This document shows, piece by piece, positions 1-9,265 of a DNA stretch of 64,000 bases. This DNA is from VMDJ01 sp038144195 (GTDB lineage Bacteria > Pseudomonadota > Gammaproteobacteria > Chromatiales > Chromatiaceae): positions 744,001 through 808,000 of the forward strand of contig JAYQNH010000002.1 of the NCBI GenBank assembly GCA_038144195.1, read 5' to 3'. A program made the position numbers and the translations under genes. The stretch's first letter is position 1. Every line of letters begins with the position of its first letter. The notes beneath the pieces are model-generated. The model did no database searches. It had not been told where the DNA came from and saw only the letters and a program-made list of their open reading frames with translations.

Positions 1-1452
1 GATTTCATTGCGCAACTCGAAGCGCAAGGTGAACTCAAACGTATTCAACAAGAAGTTGATCCTTATCTTGAAATGACCGAGATCTGTGATCGCGTGTTAC
101 GCGCGGAAGGCCCTGCGCTGTTATTCGAAAACGTTAAAGGCTCATCAACGCCTGTGTTGGGCAATCTATTCGGCACGCCGAAGCGTGTTGCAATGGGCAT
201 GGGTGAAGACAAAGTCGAAGCACTGCGTGAGATCGGCAAGCTACTTGCAATGCTGAAAGAGCCTAGCCCACCTAAAGGTATGAAAGACGCCTGGAAGCAA
301 TTGCCGATGTTTAAAAAGGTGCTCGATATGGCACCGAAGAAAATTAAAAACGCGGCATGTCAGCAACATGTGATCGAAGGTGATGATGTCGATCTTAATA
401 ACATCCCAGTGCAAACCTGTTGGCCAGGTGATGCAGGTCCTCTAATTACGTGGGGCTTAGTCATAACACGTGGCCCAGAAAAGCCTCGCCAAAATCTTGG
501 CATTTATCGCATGCAAGTCATTGGTAAGAATCGCGTGATCATGCGTTGGTTAGCGCATCGCGGCGGCGCGCTCGATTTTCGTGATTGGCAACAGAAACAT
601 CCAGGTGAGCCCTTCCCTATCTCAGTTGCGTTAGGTGCAGACCCTGCAACCATCTTAGGCGCAGTAACGCCAGTGCCAGATACGCTCTCGGAATATGCGT
701 TTGCCGGCTTGCTACGTGGCAGTCGCACTGAACTCACGCAATGCATCGGTAATGAACTACAAGTACCCGCTTCGGCGGAGTTTGTTTTAGAGGGTCATCT
801 GCACCCTGGTGATAATGCACCTGAAGGTCCGTTTGGAGATCACACCGGTTACTACAACGAAGTCGATGAGTTCCCTGTGTTCACGATTGATCGCATCACG
901 CATCGTGATAAGCCGATCTATCACAGTACTTACACAGGCCGACCACCGGATGAGCCAGCCATTCTCGGTGTTGCACTAAACGAGGTCTTTGTTCCTTTAT
1001 TGCAAAAACAATTTCCAGAGATCACAGACTTCTATCTTCCGCCAGAAGGTTGCTCTTATCGCATGGCGGTCGTCAGCATAAAGAAACAATACCCAGGTCA
1101 TGCCAAGCGCGTGATGTTTGGCGTTTGGTCTTTCTTGCGTCAGTTTATGTACACCAAGTTTGTGGTGGTGGTTGATGACGATGTAAATACACGCGATTGG
1201 AAAGATGTCATCTGGGCAATGACAACGCGTATGGATCCTGTGCGTGACACCACGCTTGTTGAAAACACGCCAATTGATTATCTCGACTTTGCTTCACCGG
1301 TCTCTGGGCTTGGCGGCAAGATGGGGATGGATGCGACAAACAAAATGCCAGGCGAAACGAATCGCGAATGGGGCACCCCTATCGTGATGGATGCCGAGGT
1401 TAAAGCACGTGTTGATGCGATGTGGGAATCACTAGGGTTTGATAAAGCTTAA
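1..1452 (+). CDS. ubiD: UbiD-family decarboxylase (3-octaprenyl-4-hydroxybenzoate carboxy-lyase), 5' truncated
   Basis: Catalyses the prenylated-FMN-dependent decarboxylation of 3-polyprenyl-4-hydroxybenzoate in ubiquinone synthesis. The reading frame is open from base 1, so the start codon lies upstream of the window; 483 residues are visible against about 490-500 in the family. Conserved UbiD stretches are present: the GIYRMQ segment followed by the MRWLAHRGGALDF block, the GPFGDHTGYY motif, and the C-terminal DYLDFASPVSGLGGKMG region. The prFMN synthase UbiX is not in the window. The stop overlaps the end of the converging SDR gene by 4 bp. Ubiquinone genes ubiE, ubiJ and ubiB lie about 18 kb further on. 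The assignment is firm; the first in-window ATG (base 73) is not the real start. Confidence 0.93.
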   Translation, partial: DFIAQLEAQGELKRIQQEVDPYLEMTEICDRVLRAEGPALLFENVKGSSTPVLGNLFGTPKRVAMGMGEDKVEALREIGKLLAMLKEPSPPKGMKDAWKQLPMFKKVLDMAPKKIKNAACQQHVIEGDDVDLNNIPVQTCWPGDAGPLITWGLVITRGPEKPRQNLGIYRMQVIGKNRVIMRWLAHRGGALDFRDWQQKHPGEPFPISVALGADPATILGAVTPVPDTLSEYAFAGLLRGSRTELTQCIGNELQVPASAEFVLEGHLHPGDNAPEGPFGDHTGYYNEVDEFPVFTIDRITHRDKPIYHSTYTGRPPDEPAILGVALNEVFVPLLQKQFPEITDFYLPPEGCSYRMAVVSIKKQYPGHAKRVMFGVWSFLRQFMYTKFVVVVDDDVNTRDWKDVIWAMTTRMDPVRDTTLVENTPIDYLDFASPVSGLGGKMGMDATNKMPGETNREWGTPIVMDAEVKARVDAMWESLGFDKA

Positions 1453-2303
1453 AAGCAGTTAGGCAAGCCTTGCTCTAATGTTGGGTATTTGAACGTAACA
1501 CCGAGCTCTTCAACCAGCTTGCGATTACTCAATCGACGCGACTCAGATAAATACGACAACAAGCCATCCGATAATTCGGTGCGTGCCTCTTCCATTGAAA
1601 TAATACGGGGTCGCTCCAAACCCGCAAGATCAGCAACCTGATTAAAGTAGTCGGTCATATTACCCGGCTGCCCATCGCAGGCGTTATACACAGCACCACT
1701 CTCACCTTTTTCAGCGGCGGTAAGTAATGCGCTGACTAAATCATCGGCATGAATGCGATTGGTCCAAGGTGCATCCGCTTCTGACACCATCGGCAGTTTT
1801 TTGCGTAAGCGCATCAATGGCAACTTGTCAGGTCCGTAGATGCCTGCAACACGCAAAATGATCAACTCGCCACCTGTGTCCTCACGCCATGCTTGCCATT
1901 GCTGTTCAGCTGACCAACGACGTTTCGCACGATCGACCTCAGGTTTCGCCGGCCATGTCTCATCAACCCATTCGCCATGACAATCGCCGTACACGCCGGT
2001 CGTACTTAAATACACCACACGCTTTGGCTGACCGCTGTGTGCAAATCCTTCAATCAATTGGCTTGTGCGGGTATCGTCTGTGCCCACAGCAGGTGGCGGC
2101 ATACACACCATCAAAGTTTCATCTTGGGTGCTGTGTTGCGGCAAACTCGCCTGATCCAAATCACACTGGATGCTGTTGATACCCAATTGCTGCAGCGCAT
2201 GAAGGCTAGCTTCACTGCGCACAACGCCCGTGACTGCTTGATGATTTTGAATGAGTTGTTGGGCCATTCGCTGCCCGATATAGCCGCATCCTACGATTAA
2301 CAT
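1449..2303 (-). CDS. NAD(P)-binding SDR-type epimerase/dehydratase-like protein (YeeZ-like)
   Basis: An atypical short-chain dehydrogenase of about 284 residues. The Rossmann nucleotide-binding motif GCGYIGQ lies at residues 5-11, and a YLSTTGVYGD stretch in the middle resembles the active-site segment of extended/atypical SDRs. The start at 2303 is chosen because it places the Rossmann strand at the N-terminus and has an AAGG Shine-Dalgarno 6 nt upstream; an in-frame start at 2360 would add 19 unlike residues and run close to the divergent reductase gene. Substrate is unknown; E. coli YeeZ is the nearest relative I recognise. It converges on ubiD with a 4 bp overlap. Confidence 0.75.
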   Translation of the reverse strand: MLIVGCGYIGQRMAQQLIQNHQAVTGVVRSEASLHALQQLGINSIQCDLDQASLPQHSTQDETLMVCMPPPAVGTDDTRTSQLIEGFAHSGQPKRVVYLSTTGVYGDCHGEWVDETWPAKPEVDRAKRRWSAEQQWQAWREDTGGELIILRVAGIYGPDKLPLMRLRKKLPMVSEADAPWTNRIHADDLVSALLTAAEKGESGAVYNACDGQPGNMTDYFNQVADLAGLERPRIISMEEARTELSDGLLSYLSESRRLSNRKLVEELGVTFKYPTLEQGLPNCF

Positions 2304-2378
2304 GGTCGCCTTAGGTTTTAATCCAGAGTCTTTTCTTAGAGAATGCGCAAATTCTCGCATCCTGACCTTTGAGTTTCT

Positions 2379-3395
2379 ATGAGTTTTACGATCACACTAA
2401 AACCAAGTGGTGAGCAGTTCACCGTTAATCCCGGTGAAGCCATTTTGGATTCGGCGATCCGCCAAGGCGTTGCTATGCCTTACGGTTGTCGCAGTGGTCG
2501 CTGTGGTGCCTGTGTGGCAAACATCGTTGAAGGTCAGATCAGCTACCCCAATGGCGAACCCATTGCCCTAGACACCACGAACCCAAATATTTGCCTGCCG
2601 TGTGCCTGTAAACCTGAAGGTGACGTCACCTTAGAGGTGAAAACCATCGGTCAACAGGATGAAATCAAGGTGCGCATGCTGCCTTGCCGCGTGCATCAAA
2701 TTGATCACCTCGCACATGATGTGATTCGCCTGCTGCTTAAACTGCCTGATGGCCAACGTCTGCAATTCAGAGCCGGACAATACGTTGAGTTTATCTTAGC
2801 CGATGGTCGTCATCGTGCGTTCTCGATTGCCAATGCGCCACATGATGATGCGTTTATTGAGCTGCACATTCGTCACGTTGATGGTGGCAAGTTCACCGAT
2901 TGGGCCTTCTCGCAAATGGAAGAAAAAGCCATCTTGCGCATTGAAGCACCGCATGGCTCTTTTGTTTTAGATGAGAAATCACAGCGCCCAATGATCTTCA
3001 TGGGCGGCGGTACCGGCTTTGCGCCATTGAAAGGTCAGATTGAACACGCCTTCCATATGGGCATCTTGCGTCCCATGACACTGTATTGGGGCGTGCGCTC
3101 TAAGCGTGATCTGTATTTGCCTGAGCTACCAAAGACATGGGAAGCCGGCTTCAATCATTTCAAATTCATCCCCGTGTTATCCGAGCCTGATGCTGATTGG
3201 GAAGGTCGTACTGGTTATGTGCATGAAGCAGTTTTAGCTGATATCAACAATCTTGCTGATCATGATATCTATATGGCGGGTCCGCCGATTATGGTTAAGT
3301 CAGGTCGAGATGCTTTCTTAGCCGCTGGCGTATCGGATGACCATATGCACTATGACTCATTCGACTATGCGGATGACTCAAAACTGAAGAAATAA
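2379..3395 (+). CDS. Ferredoxin-NAD(P)H reductase fusion (2Fe-2S + FAD/NAD flavoprotein)
   Basis: A 338-residue electron-transfer flavoprotein. Residues 1-90 form a plant-type 2Fe-2S ferredoxin domain with the Cys-x4-Cys-x2-Cys cluster (C37, C42, C45) and a fourth Cys near residue 73. The FAD-binding segment RAFSIAN and the NAD(P)-binding GGGTGFAPLK follow. Similar proteins are often named CDP-6-deoxy-3,4-glucoseen reductase and lie beside ubiD in gammaproteobacteria, which suggests, without proof, a role in supplying reduced flavin or electrons to quinone synthesis. The gene is divergent from the SDR gene and followed directly by a strong bidirectional terminator. Confidence 0.85.
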   Translation: MSFTITLKPSGEQFTVNPGEAILDSAIRQGVAMPYGCRSGRCGACVANIVEGQISYPNGEPIALDTTNPNICLPCACKPEGDVTLEVKTIGQQDEIKVRMLPCRVHQIDHLAHDVIRLLLKLPDGQRLQFRAGQYVEFILADGRHRAFSIANAPHDDAFIELHIRHVDGGKFTDWAFSQMEEKAILRIEAPHGSFVLDEKSQRPMIFMGGGTGFAPLKGQIEHAFHMGILRPMTLYWGVRSKRDLYLPELPKTWEAGFNHFKFIPVLSEPDADWEGRTGYVHEAVLADINNLADHDIYMAGPPIMVKSGRDAFLAAGVSDDHMHYDSFDYADDSKLKK

Positions 3396-3420
3396 AAAAG
3401 GGCGCTTAGCGCCCTTTTTT
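3394..3420. terminator. Bidirectional rho-independent terminator
   Basis: A perfect 12-bp stem (AAAAAAGGGCGC, loop TTA, GCGCCCTTTTTT) lies between two converging genes. The A-run and T-run flank the stem, so it can terminate both the reductase gene from the left and the SH3 protein gene from the right. It overlaps the last bases of the SH3 gene stop codon. Confidence 0.93.
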
Positions 3421-4076
3421 AAATTCGAATACCACCCATGCGTTTTCGCATTCGCGCATCAATCACATAAGCGCCAATCGCAATGCCAACAAACAATAGG
3501 ATCACGACGCTAAGTGCGGCAAACCACATCTGTTGCCATACCGGTAGATCCACATCTTCTTTTGCGACTTTATCAACACTGACAGCTTCGCGAATCACAC
3601 CGAGCTTTTCTTTAAGCGTTTCAAGCTCAATCTGTTGTTGTCTAGCAACCTTAAGTTCCGCCTCAACCGATTTAAAACTATTCAGTTTATCTTCGGCTTC
3701 TTTAAGCGCTTGTTTCAACTTAGCTTCACGCACGCTTGGCAAGCTAGTCACGGCATCTTTTGCAGCTGCCAATGTCTTGCTGTTTTTTAACTGACGTAAT
3801 TCTGCTTGCACCTCAAGTAACTTAACTTCGGCAGGCTTCTTATCACTGACATATGCTTCATTAATCCAGCCTTCGGTTTTATCACTCAACCGAACTTGCA
3901 CGCCTTTGCCATCACGCGACAGCACTTCTAACGGCTGCCCGGTAGTAATCACTTTGATTGGATCGCCACTAAGCGATTTTATCGTTATAAAGGCCTGCAG
4001 CAAGTTGATCCGTCACATACGCCGCCTGTGCGACGCTTATGCAGCTAATCAAGATGGCAAAAAGAAATTTGGTCAT
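3419..4076 (-). CDS. SH3-domain membrane protein (TIGR04211/YgiM-like), apparent frameshift
   Basis: Envelope protein with a signal peptide (MTKFLFAILISCISVAQA), a bacterial SH3 domain beginning YVTDQL and continuing through GQPLEVLSRDGKGVQVRLSD, a coiled coil of about 80 residues, and a C-terminal membrane helix followed by a basic tail. This is the TIGR04211 architecture. The signal peptide and the SH3 domain are in different frames: removing one base from the T run at 3977-3980 joins them as YNDKSLSGDP, so the gene is annotated full length. Its ATG overlaps the stop of the UPF0149 gene (ATGA), making it the last gene of the prlC operon. Molecular function is unknown. Confidence 0.8.
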
Positions 4077-4630
4077 TGCAGGGTTCTCTGCTCTTTGTTC
4101 AACCACCAACGATACAGGCCAACTGCGGCTTCTCCAAGCTTACTCACCATATCGCGGTGCGAATCCTCATCCGGTGGATCGAACATATCGCTGTCTTTAT
4201 AGAGGTTGAAGGCAAAGATAATGGCTAGGAATTGATTCGATTTTGGATCATCCATCGCTTTCTGCTGAGCGCTTTCATCAAGCTCACCCAAACCTTCGGC
4301 ATAACCTTCACACCACCCGTAAGGAATCGGTAGATAGCTACCGTCTTCACGCGGATACTGCATGATCAAAGGACCGTAGTCACCGGTTTCTAAATCACGC
4401 ATCAGCTGGTCTTGAAACTTAATTAGTAAAGGATCAATACCATCAATATCTTCAAGATGACCCATAATGCGACGGCGCGCATCGGCTAATGAAATGACTT
4501 CAGGATGAGCCGCAACGGCAGTTAAGAAGCCGTGCGCCACATCCAACGGCATGCTGTGTGACTCTTCTATGTGCTCAACTAATGCGCTTTGCAGCTTGTC
4601 GAGCTCTTCAGGTTCGAGGTGGTCACTCAT
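4073..4630 (-). CDS. UPF0149 family protein (YgfB/YecA-like)
   Basis: 185-residue protein of the UPF0149 family, recognisable from the N-terminal helical region (SMPLDVAHGFLTAVAAHPEVI), the central WCEGYAEGL motif and the acidic composition. It lacks the C-terminal SEC-C zinc motif seen in YecA. Function is not established. It overlaps the prlC stop by 4 bp upstream (ATGA) and the SH3 gene start by 4 bp downstream, so the three genes are probably translationally coupled. Confidence 0.85.
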   Translation of the reverse strand: MSDHLEPEELDKLQSALVEHIEESHSMPLDVAHGFLTAVAAHPEVISLADARRRIMGHLEDIDGIDPLLIKFQDQLMRDLETGDYGPLIMQYPREDGSYLPIPYGWCEGYAEGLGELDESAQQKAMDDPKSNQFLAIIFAFNLYKDSDMFDPPDEDSHRDMVSKLGEAAVGLYRWWLNKEQRTLQ

Positions 4631-6658
4631 GCGGCAATACCCGAATGACGCAACAAGGCATCAACTGATGGCTCGCGACCGCGGAAGGCTTTGAATAACT
4701 CATCTGCATCACGTAGGCCGCCCTGCGAAATAATTTCTTTTAAGAAAGACTCACCGGTAGAGCGATTAAATACGCCCTCTTCTTCAAAACGAGAGAAGGC
4801 ATCAGCAGATAACACCTCAGCCCATTTGTAGCTGTAATAACCTGCAGCATAACCACCGGCAAAGATATGCGTGAAACCTTGCGCAAAGCGATGCCACTCA
4901 GGTGGCTGAATCACTGCAACCATCTTGCGCACATCCGCAAGAATCTCTTCAACGCGCCCACCTTTGTTTGCATCGTATTCTTGATGGATACGCATATCGA
5001 ATAATGAGAACTCTAGTTGGCGAACCATCATCATCGCGGATTGGAAATTCTTTGCTGCCAACATGCTTTGATAAAGATCTTCTGGAATGGGCTCATTGCT
5101 ATCGACATGGCCAGAGATGAGATCCAATGCTTCGCGCTCCCAACAGTAGTTCTCCATAAATTGTGATGGCAGCTCAACCGCATCCCACGCGACACCATTA
5201 ATACCAGCAATCGCGGGATAGTCGACCTGAGTCAACATATGATGCAGACCATGACCAAACTCATGGAACAAGGTTTCAACTTCATCATGCGTTAATAACG
5301 CAGGCTTACCACCTACCGGTGGTGTGAAGTTACACGTCATATAGGCGACAGGGATTTGACGATGTTTTGGAGTAACTAAGCGGGACTGACAGGTATCCAT
5401 CCATGCACCACCACGTTTATTTTGACGTGCATACAAATCAAAATAGAACTGACCTAAGGTCTCGCCTTGCTGATTCTTGATCTCGTAAAACTTAACGTCT
5501 TTATGCCAAACATCAACGCCGTCTTTCTCAACAAATTCGACACCATATAAACGACTAACGACTGCAAACATGCCAGGAACAACTTTTGTTTCTGGAAAGT
5601 AAGGCTTCACTTCTTCTTGGCTTACGCTGTAGCGCTGTTGACGAAGCTTCTCTGAAAAGAACGCAACATCCCATGGCTGTAGATCAGCATGGCCTTGCTC
5701 ATTTGCAAACGCACGTAACTCGCTCAGCTCTTGCTCTGCTTGTGGCTTAGATTGTTTTGCCAAGTCCTCCAAGAAGCTCATTACTTGCTCGGTGGAATGC
5801 GCCATCTTTGTCGCCAATGAGCGTTCAGCATAGTTATCAAAACTCTAATAGCTGCGCTTTTTCATGACGAAGGCCTAAGATCTGATCCATCAGTTGCGTG
5901 TTATCAAACGCCGGATCATGTGGACCCTGATCTGATGCGCGCGTGTTATATGCTTTATAGAACTCATGTCGCAGGTCACGATTTTCGCAATATGTCATGA
6001 CCGGATAGAACGATGGGTAATCTAACGTAAAGATATAGCCTTCAAGTTCGCGTTGCTGTGCCGTTTGCTCCGCTAGCGCTAATGCAGAATCTGGCAAGCC
6101 CGCAAGCTCAGCCTTATCACTGATTACCTTTGACCACGCATTGGTGACATCTAAAACATTTTCAGAAAACTTACTGGTGAGTTGAGATAACGCTTGGGTA
6201 ATTTCTTTATAACGCGCTTTCTTATCGTCACTCAGTGCGATGCCCGATAATTGAAAATCGCGTAATGCGTTATCCAGCACTTTACGTTGGCCTTCATCAA
6301 ACGACTGATCACTATCCGCCAGCTTTTTATACATCGCATACAAAGCTTCGTTTTGACCCATCTCGGTTGCATAGTCAGACAACTTCGGCAAACAGGCGTT
6401 ATAGGCCTCACGCAATGCATCAGAATTAACCACTGAGTTCATATGCGAGACCGGCGACCATGCGCGCTCTAGCTCATCATCCCATTGATCCATTGGCTCA
6501 ATGAAATTCTCCCACGTCGGTTGATCAATTGACTCAAGAAACTCAGCGATACGCTCGCGATTGCGTTTAAGTAGCTCATCAACAGCAGGCTCAACATGCG
6601 ACGGCTCAATCGTCGAAAATTTTGGCAATCCAGAGAAATCCAATAAGGGGTTATTCAT
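4627..6658 (-). CDS. prlC: Oligopeptidase A (M3 metallopeptidase), apparent frameshift
   Basis: Cytosolic zinc oligopeptidase that degrades signal-peptide fragments and short peptides. The catalytic HEFGH motif with a downstream Glu (GVAWDAVELPSQ) is present in the C-terminal half; the N-terminal half starts MNNPLLDFSGLP, as in the family. The two halves are in different frames. Removing one base from the A run at 5839-5842 fuses them as LLEFDNYAERSLATKMA and gives about 676 residues, the usual length. The start at 6658 is preferred over an in-frame ATG at 6727, which would overlap the upstream region of the divergent carbonic anhydrase gene. First gene of a three-gene operon. Confidence 0.92.
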
Positions 6659-6783
6659 AGGTCTTCTTTTCTTGTGTTTAATCTGTGAATTTTCGCATGC
6701 CCACCGATGGAAAGCAGCGTTTGTCATGTTCTTATTCTGACCCTGACTGCTATAGTCAGTTCCACGTTATTGCTGAGGTCATC

Positions 6784-7314
6784 ATGTCAGACATCCGAAC
6801 CTTTGAAGATCACGAGCCGCAGATCGCTGACTCCGCTTATCTGGATAAGACCTGTACGGTCATCGGCGATGTGAAAATCTTTGCTGACAGTAGCGTGTGG
6901 CCCGGCACGGTGATTCGCGGCGATGTGCACGCGATTCGCATCGGTGAGCGCAGTAACATTCAAGATCTCAGCATGCTGCATAACAGCCACGACAGCGAAT
7001 ATCTGCCCGGTGGCAGTCCGCTCATTATTGGCAATGATGTCACGGTTGGTCATCGTGTGATTTTGCATGGCTGCACCATTGGCAATCGTGTCTTGGTTGG
7101 CATGGGCGCTATCGTGATGGATCAAGCGGTGATCGAAGATGATGTGATTTTGGGTGCTGGCGCGCTAGTGCCACCCGGCAAGCGTTTGAAAAGCGGCCAC
7201 CTCTATACCGGCAGTCCTTCTAAGCCTTCACGCGAGCTAACTGAAAAAGAGTTTGAGTATCTGAAATATTCTGCCGCGCATTATGTGTGCTTAAAGAATC
7301 GCCATATGGCTTAA
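6784..7314 (+). CDS. Gamma-class carbonic anhydrase family protein (YrdA-like)
   Basis: 176-residue left-handed beta-helix protein with hexapeptide repeats (for example VWPGTVIRGDVHAIRIG and VTVGHRVILHGCTIGNRVLVG). The His residues expected to bind the metal are present (MLHNSHD and GHRVILH). Starts at MSDIRTFEDHEP with the hexapeptide core immediately following. The stop overlaps the converging aroE stop by 4 bp; yrdA beside aroE is a common gammaproteobacterial neighbourhood. Enzymatic activity of YrdA-type proteins is uncertain. Confidence 0.9.
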   Translation: MSDIRTFEDHEPQIADSAYLDKTCTVIGDVKIFADSSVWPGTVIRGDVHAIRIGERSNIQDLSMLHNSHDSEYLPGGSPLIIGNDVTVGHRVILHGCTIGNRVLVGMGAIVMDQAVIEDDVILGAGALVPPGKRLKSGHLYTGSPSKPSRELTEKEFEYLKYSAAHYVCLKNRHMA

Positions 7315-8116
7315 CGCAACGCCGCGATCACCGACTCGGTATCTGGCGCAACTCCGCGCCAAATTTTAAATGCGGCTGCAGCTTGCTCAACCAACATACC
7401 TAATCCATCAAGGGCTTTTGCTGCACCATGTGCCTGCCCCCACTTCACAAATGCTGTGGGCTCGGTGCTGTACATCATGTCGTAAGTCCAGCCGCCACTC
7501 GCTAAGCAATCATCCGGAATGGACGGTACTTCTGCTGACAAACCTGCCGCGGTGCCATTGATAATCAAATCAAATTGCTGACCGGCCAAAGCATCAAAAC
7601 CACACGCTGTAACCTTCTCGTTATTAGCTAGTTTGGCTAGTGCTTCTGCTTTACTCACCGTGCGGTTAGCAATAACGATCTGCGAAGGCTGTTGATCAAG
7701 CAACGGGAATAAAACGCCGCGTGATGCGCCCCGGCGCCAAGCAGCAAAATACGCGCGTTAGCAAAATTAAAAAAGTGATTACAGCCCAAGTCACTAACCA
7801 AGCCAACACCATCGGTGTTATCACCCACAATACTGTCACCATCAAACCACAGCGTATTGACGGCTCCAGCTTGTTGAGCGCGCGGCTCAAGCCGGTCGAC
7901 CATTGCGAAAGCATCTTCTTTAAACGGCACTGTGACATTCAGCCCTTTGCCGCCTTCTGCTTTAAATTGCTCAACCGTTGCGTTAAACGCACCGATCTCT
8001 CCGAGCAATTTCTCATAGCTCAAATCTTGTTTTGTTTGCTGCGCAAATTGGGTATGAATCTGGGGCGACTTAGAGTGCGCAATAGGATTGCCAACTACGG
8101 CATAACGATCAGTCAT
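7311..8116 (-). CDS. aroE: Shikimate dehydrogenase, apparent frameshift
   Basis: NADPH-dependent reduction of 3-dehydroshikimate to shikimate in aromatic amino acid synthesis. The N-terminal shikimate-binding SKSP motif, the NVTVPFKEDA segment with the catalytic Lys, and NTDGVG are intact. The nucleotide-binding GAGGASRG motif is broken by loss of one base in the C run at 7729-7732; restoring it joins LLLGAGGASRGVLFPLLDQQ and gives about 269 residues, the normal length. The start codon overlaps the end of hemB by 8 bp, so the two genes are co-transcribed. Confidence 0.92.
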
Positions 8117-9122
8117 TCATCCACTCAGCGGCGCGCTTTGCAAAGTAGGTTAATACGCCATCAGCACCGGCACGTTTGATACACACCAAGGATTCCATCA
8201 CCACGGCTTTTTCATCTAGCCAGCCATTCTGGATCGCTGCCATGTGCATGGCATATTCCCCACTCACTTGATACACCATCGTGGGCACACCAAACTGATC
8301 TTTTACGCGACGAACGATATCCAAGTAAGGCATGCCCGGCTTAACCATCACCATGTCAGCGCCCTCATTAAGATCAAGCGCAACTTCACGCAGCGCTTCA
8401 TCGGTGTTCGCAGGGTCTTGCTGATAAGTGAACTTATTGCCCTTACCTAAATTCGCGGCTGAACCAACGGCATCACGGAAAGGCCCGTAATAAGACGAAG
8501 CATACTTTGCTGAGTACGCCAGAATACGTGTATGCACATGCCCTTCTGATTCAAGCGCATCCCGAATCTCTCCGATACGGCCATCCATCATGTCAGAGGG
8601 TGCAACCACATCGGCACCTGCAGCAGCATGAGACAACGCTTGCTTAACCAACACTTCAACCGTTTTGTCATTCAGTACATAACCTTCCGCATCAATCAGA
8701 CCATCTTGGCCATGTGTGGTGAACGGATCGAGCGCCACATCAGTGATCACACCAAGTTCAGGCACAGCCTCTTTGACTGCACGCACCGCGCGCTGAGCTA
8801 AACCCTCTTGGTTATATGCCTCGGTGGCATCTTCAGATTTCGCCTCTGCTGGGGTCACGGGGAAAATCGCCATCGCTGGCACACCCAAGCTCGCGATATG
8901 TTTCGCTTCTTTTACTAACAGATCGATGCTCATGCGCTCAACGCCCGGCATCGACATCACCGGCTCACGCTGATTCTCACCTTCAAGCACAAACACCGGA
9001 TAAATCAGGTCATCTGGCGTCACATTTGTCTCACGCATCAAACGGCGCGAAAAATCATCACGGCGCATACGGCGCATGCGTGTATAGGGGTAACCGCCAA
9101 AGGCTTGGGTATCTTTGCTCAT
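8109..9122 (-). CDS. hemB: Delta-aminolevulinic acid dehydratase (porphobilinogen synthase)
   Basis: Condenses two 5-aminolevulinate molecules to porphobilinogen in heme synthesis. Catalytic lysines are visible in YSAKYASSYYGP and MVKPGMPYLD. The DVALDPFTTHGQDG segment lacks the Cys triad of zinc enzymes, so this is the magnesium type, as in Pseudomonas. The start at 9122 (MSKDTQAFGGYPYTRMRR) gives 337 residues and matches the Pseudomonas N-terminus; two further in-frame starts lie 18 and 27 bp upstream. Downstream aroE overlaps by 8 bp. Confidence 0.95.
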   Translation of the reverse strand: MSKDTQAFGGYPYTRMRRMRRDDFSRRLMRETNVTPDDLIYPVFVLEGENQREPVMSMPGVERMSIDLLVKEAKHIASLGVPAMAIFPVTPAEAKSEDATEAYNQEGLAQRAVRAVKEAVPELGVITDVALDPFTTHGQDGLIDAEGYVLNDKTVEVLVKQALSHAAAGADVVAPSDMMDGRIGEIRDALESEGHVHTRILAYSAKYASSYYGPFRDAVGSAANLGKGNKFTYQQDPANTDEALREVALDLNEGADMVMVKPGMPYLDIVRRVKDQFGVPTMVYQVSGEYAMHMAAIQNGWLDEKAVVMESLVCIKRAGADGVLTYFAKRAAEWMND

Positions 9123-9265
9123 GGTTTTCTCTGTCGCCATTTCTGGCATTAAGGCTATATGACGGAATTTTATCGGTTATTGCATCGCTCCGCACAGCGC
9201 TGAATGCAGCAAAGCCACGCCAGCACTTGTATAATCGAGTCGTTTTACCCCGTTTGAGACATAGC

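Noticed and set aside
8816..9265. In-frame N-terminal extension of argH by 150 codons
   Set aside because: It is antisense to hemB and not part of the argH family N-terminus.
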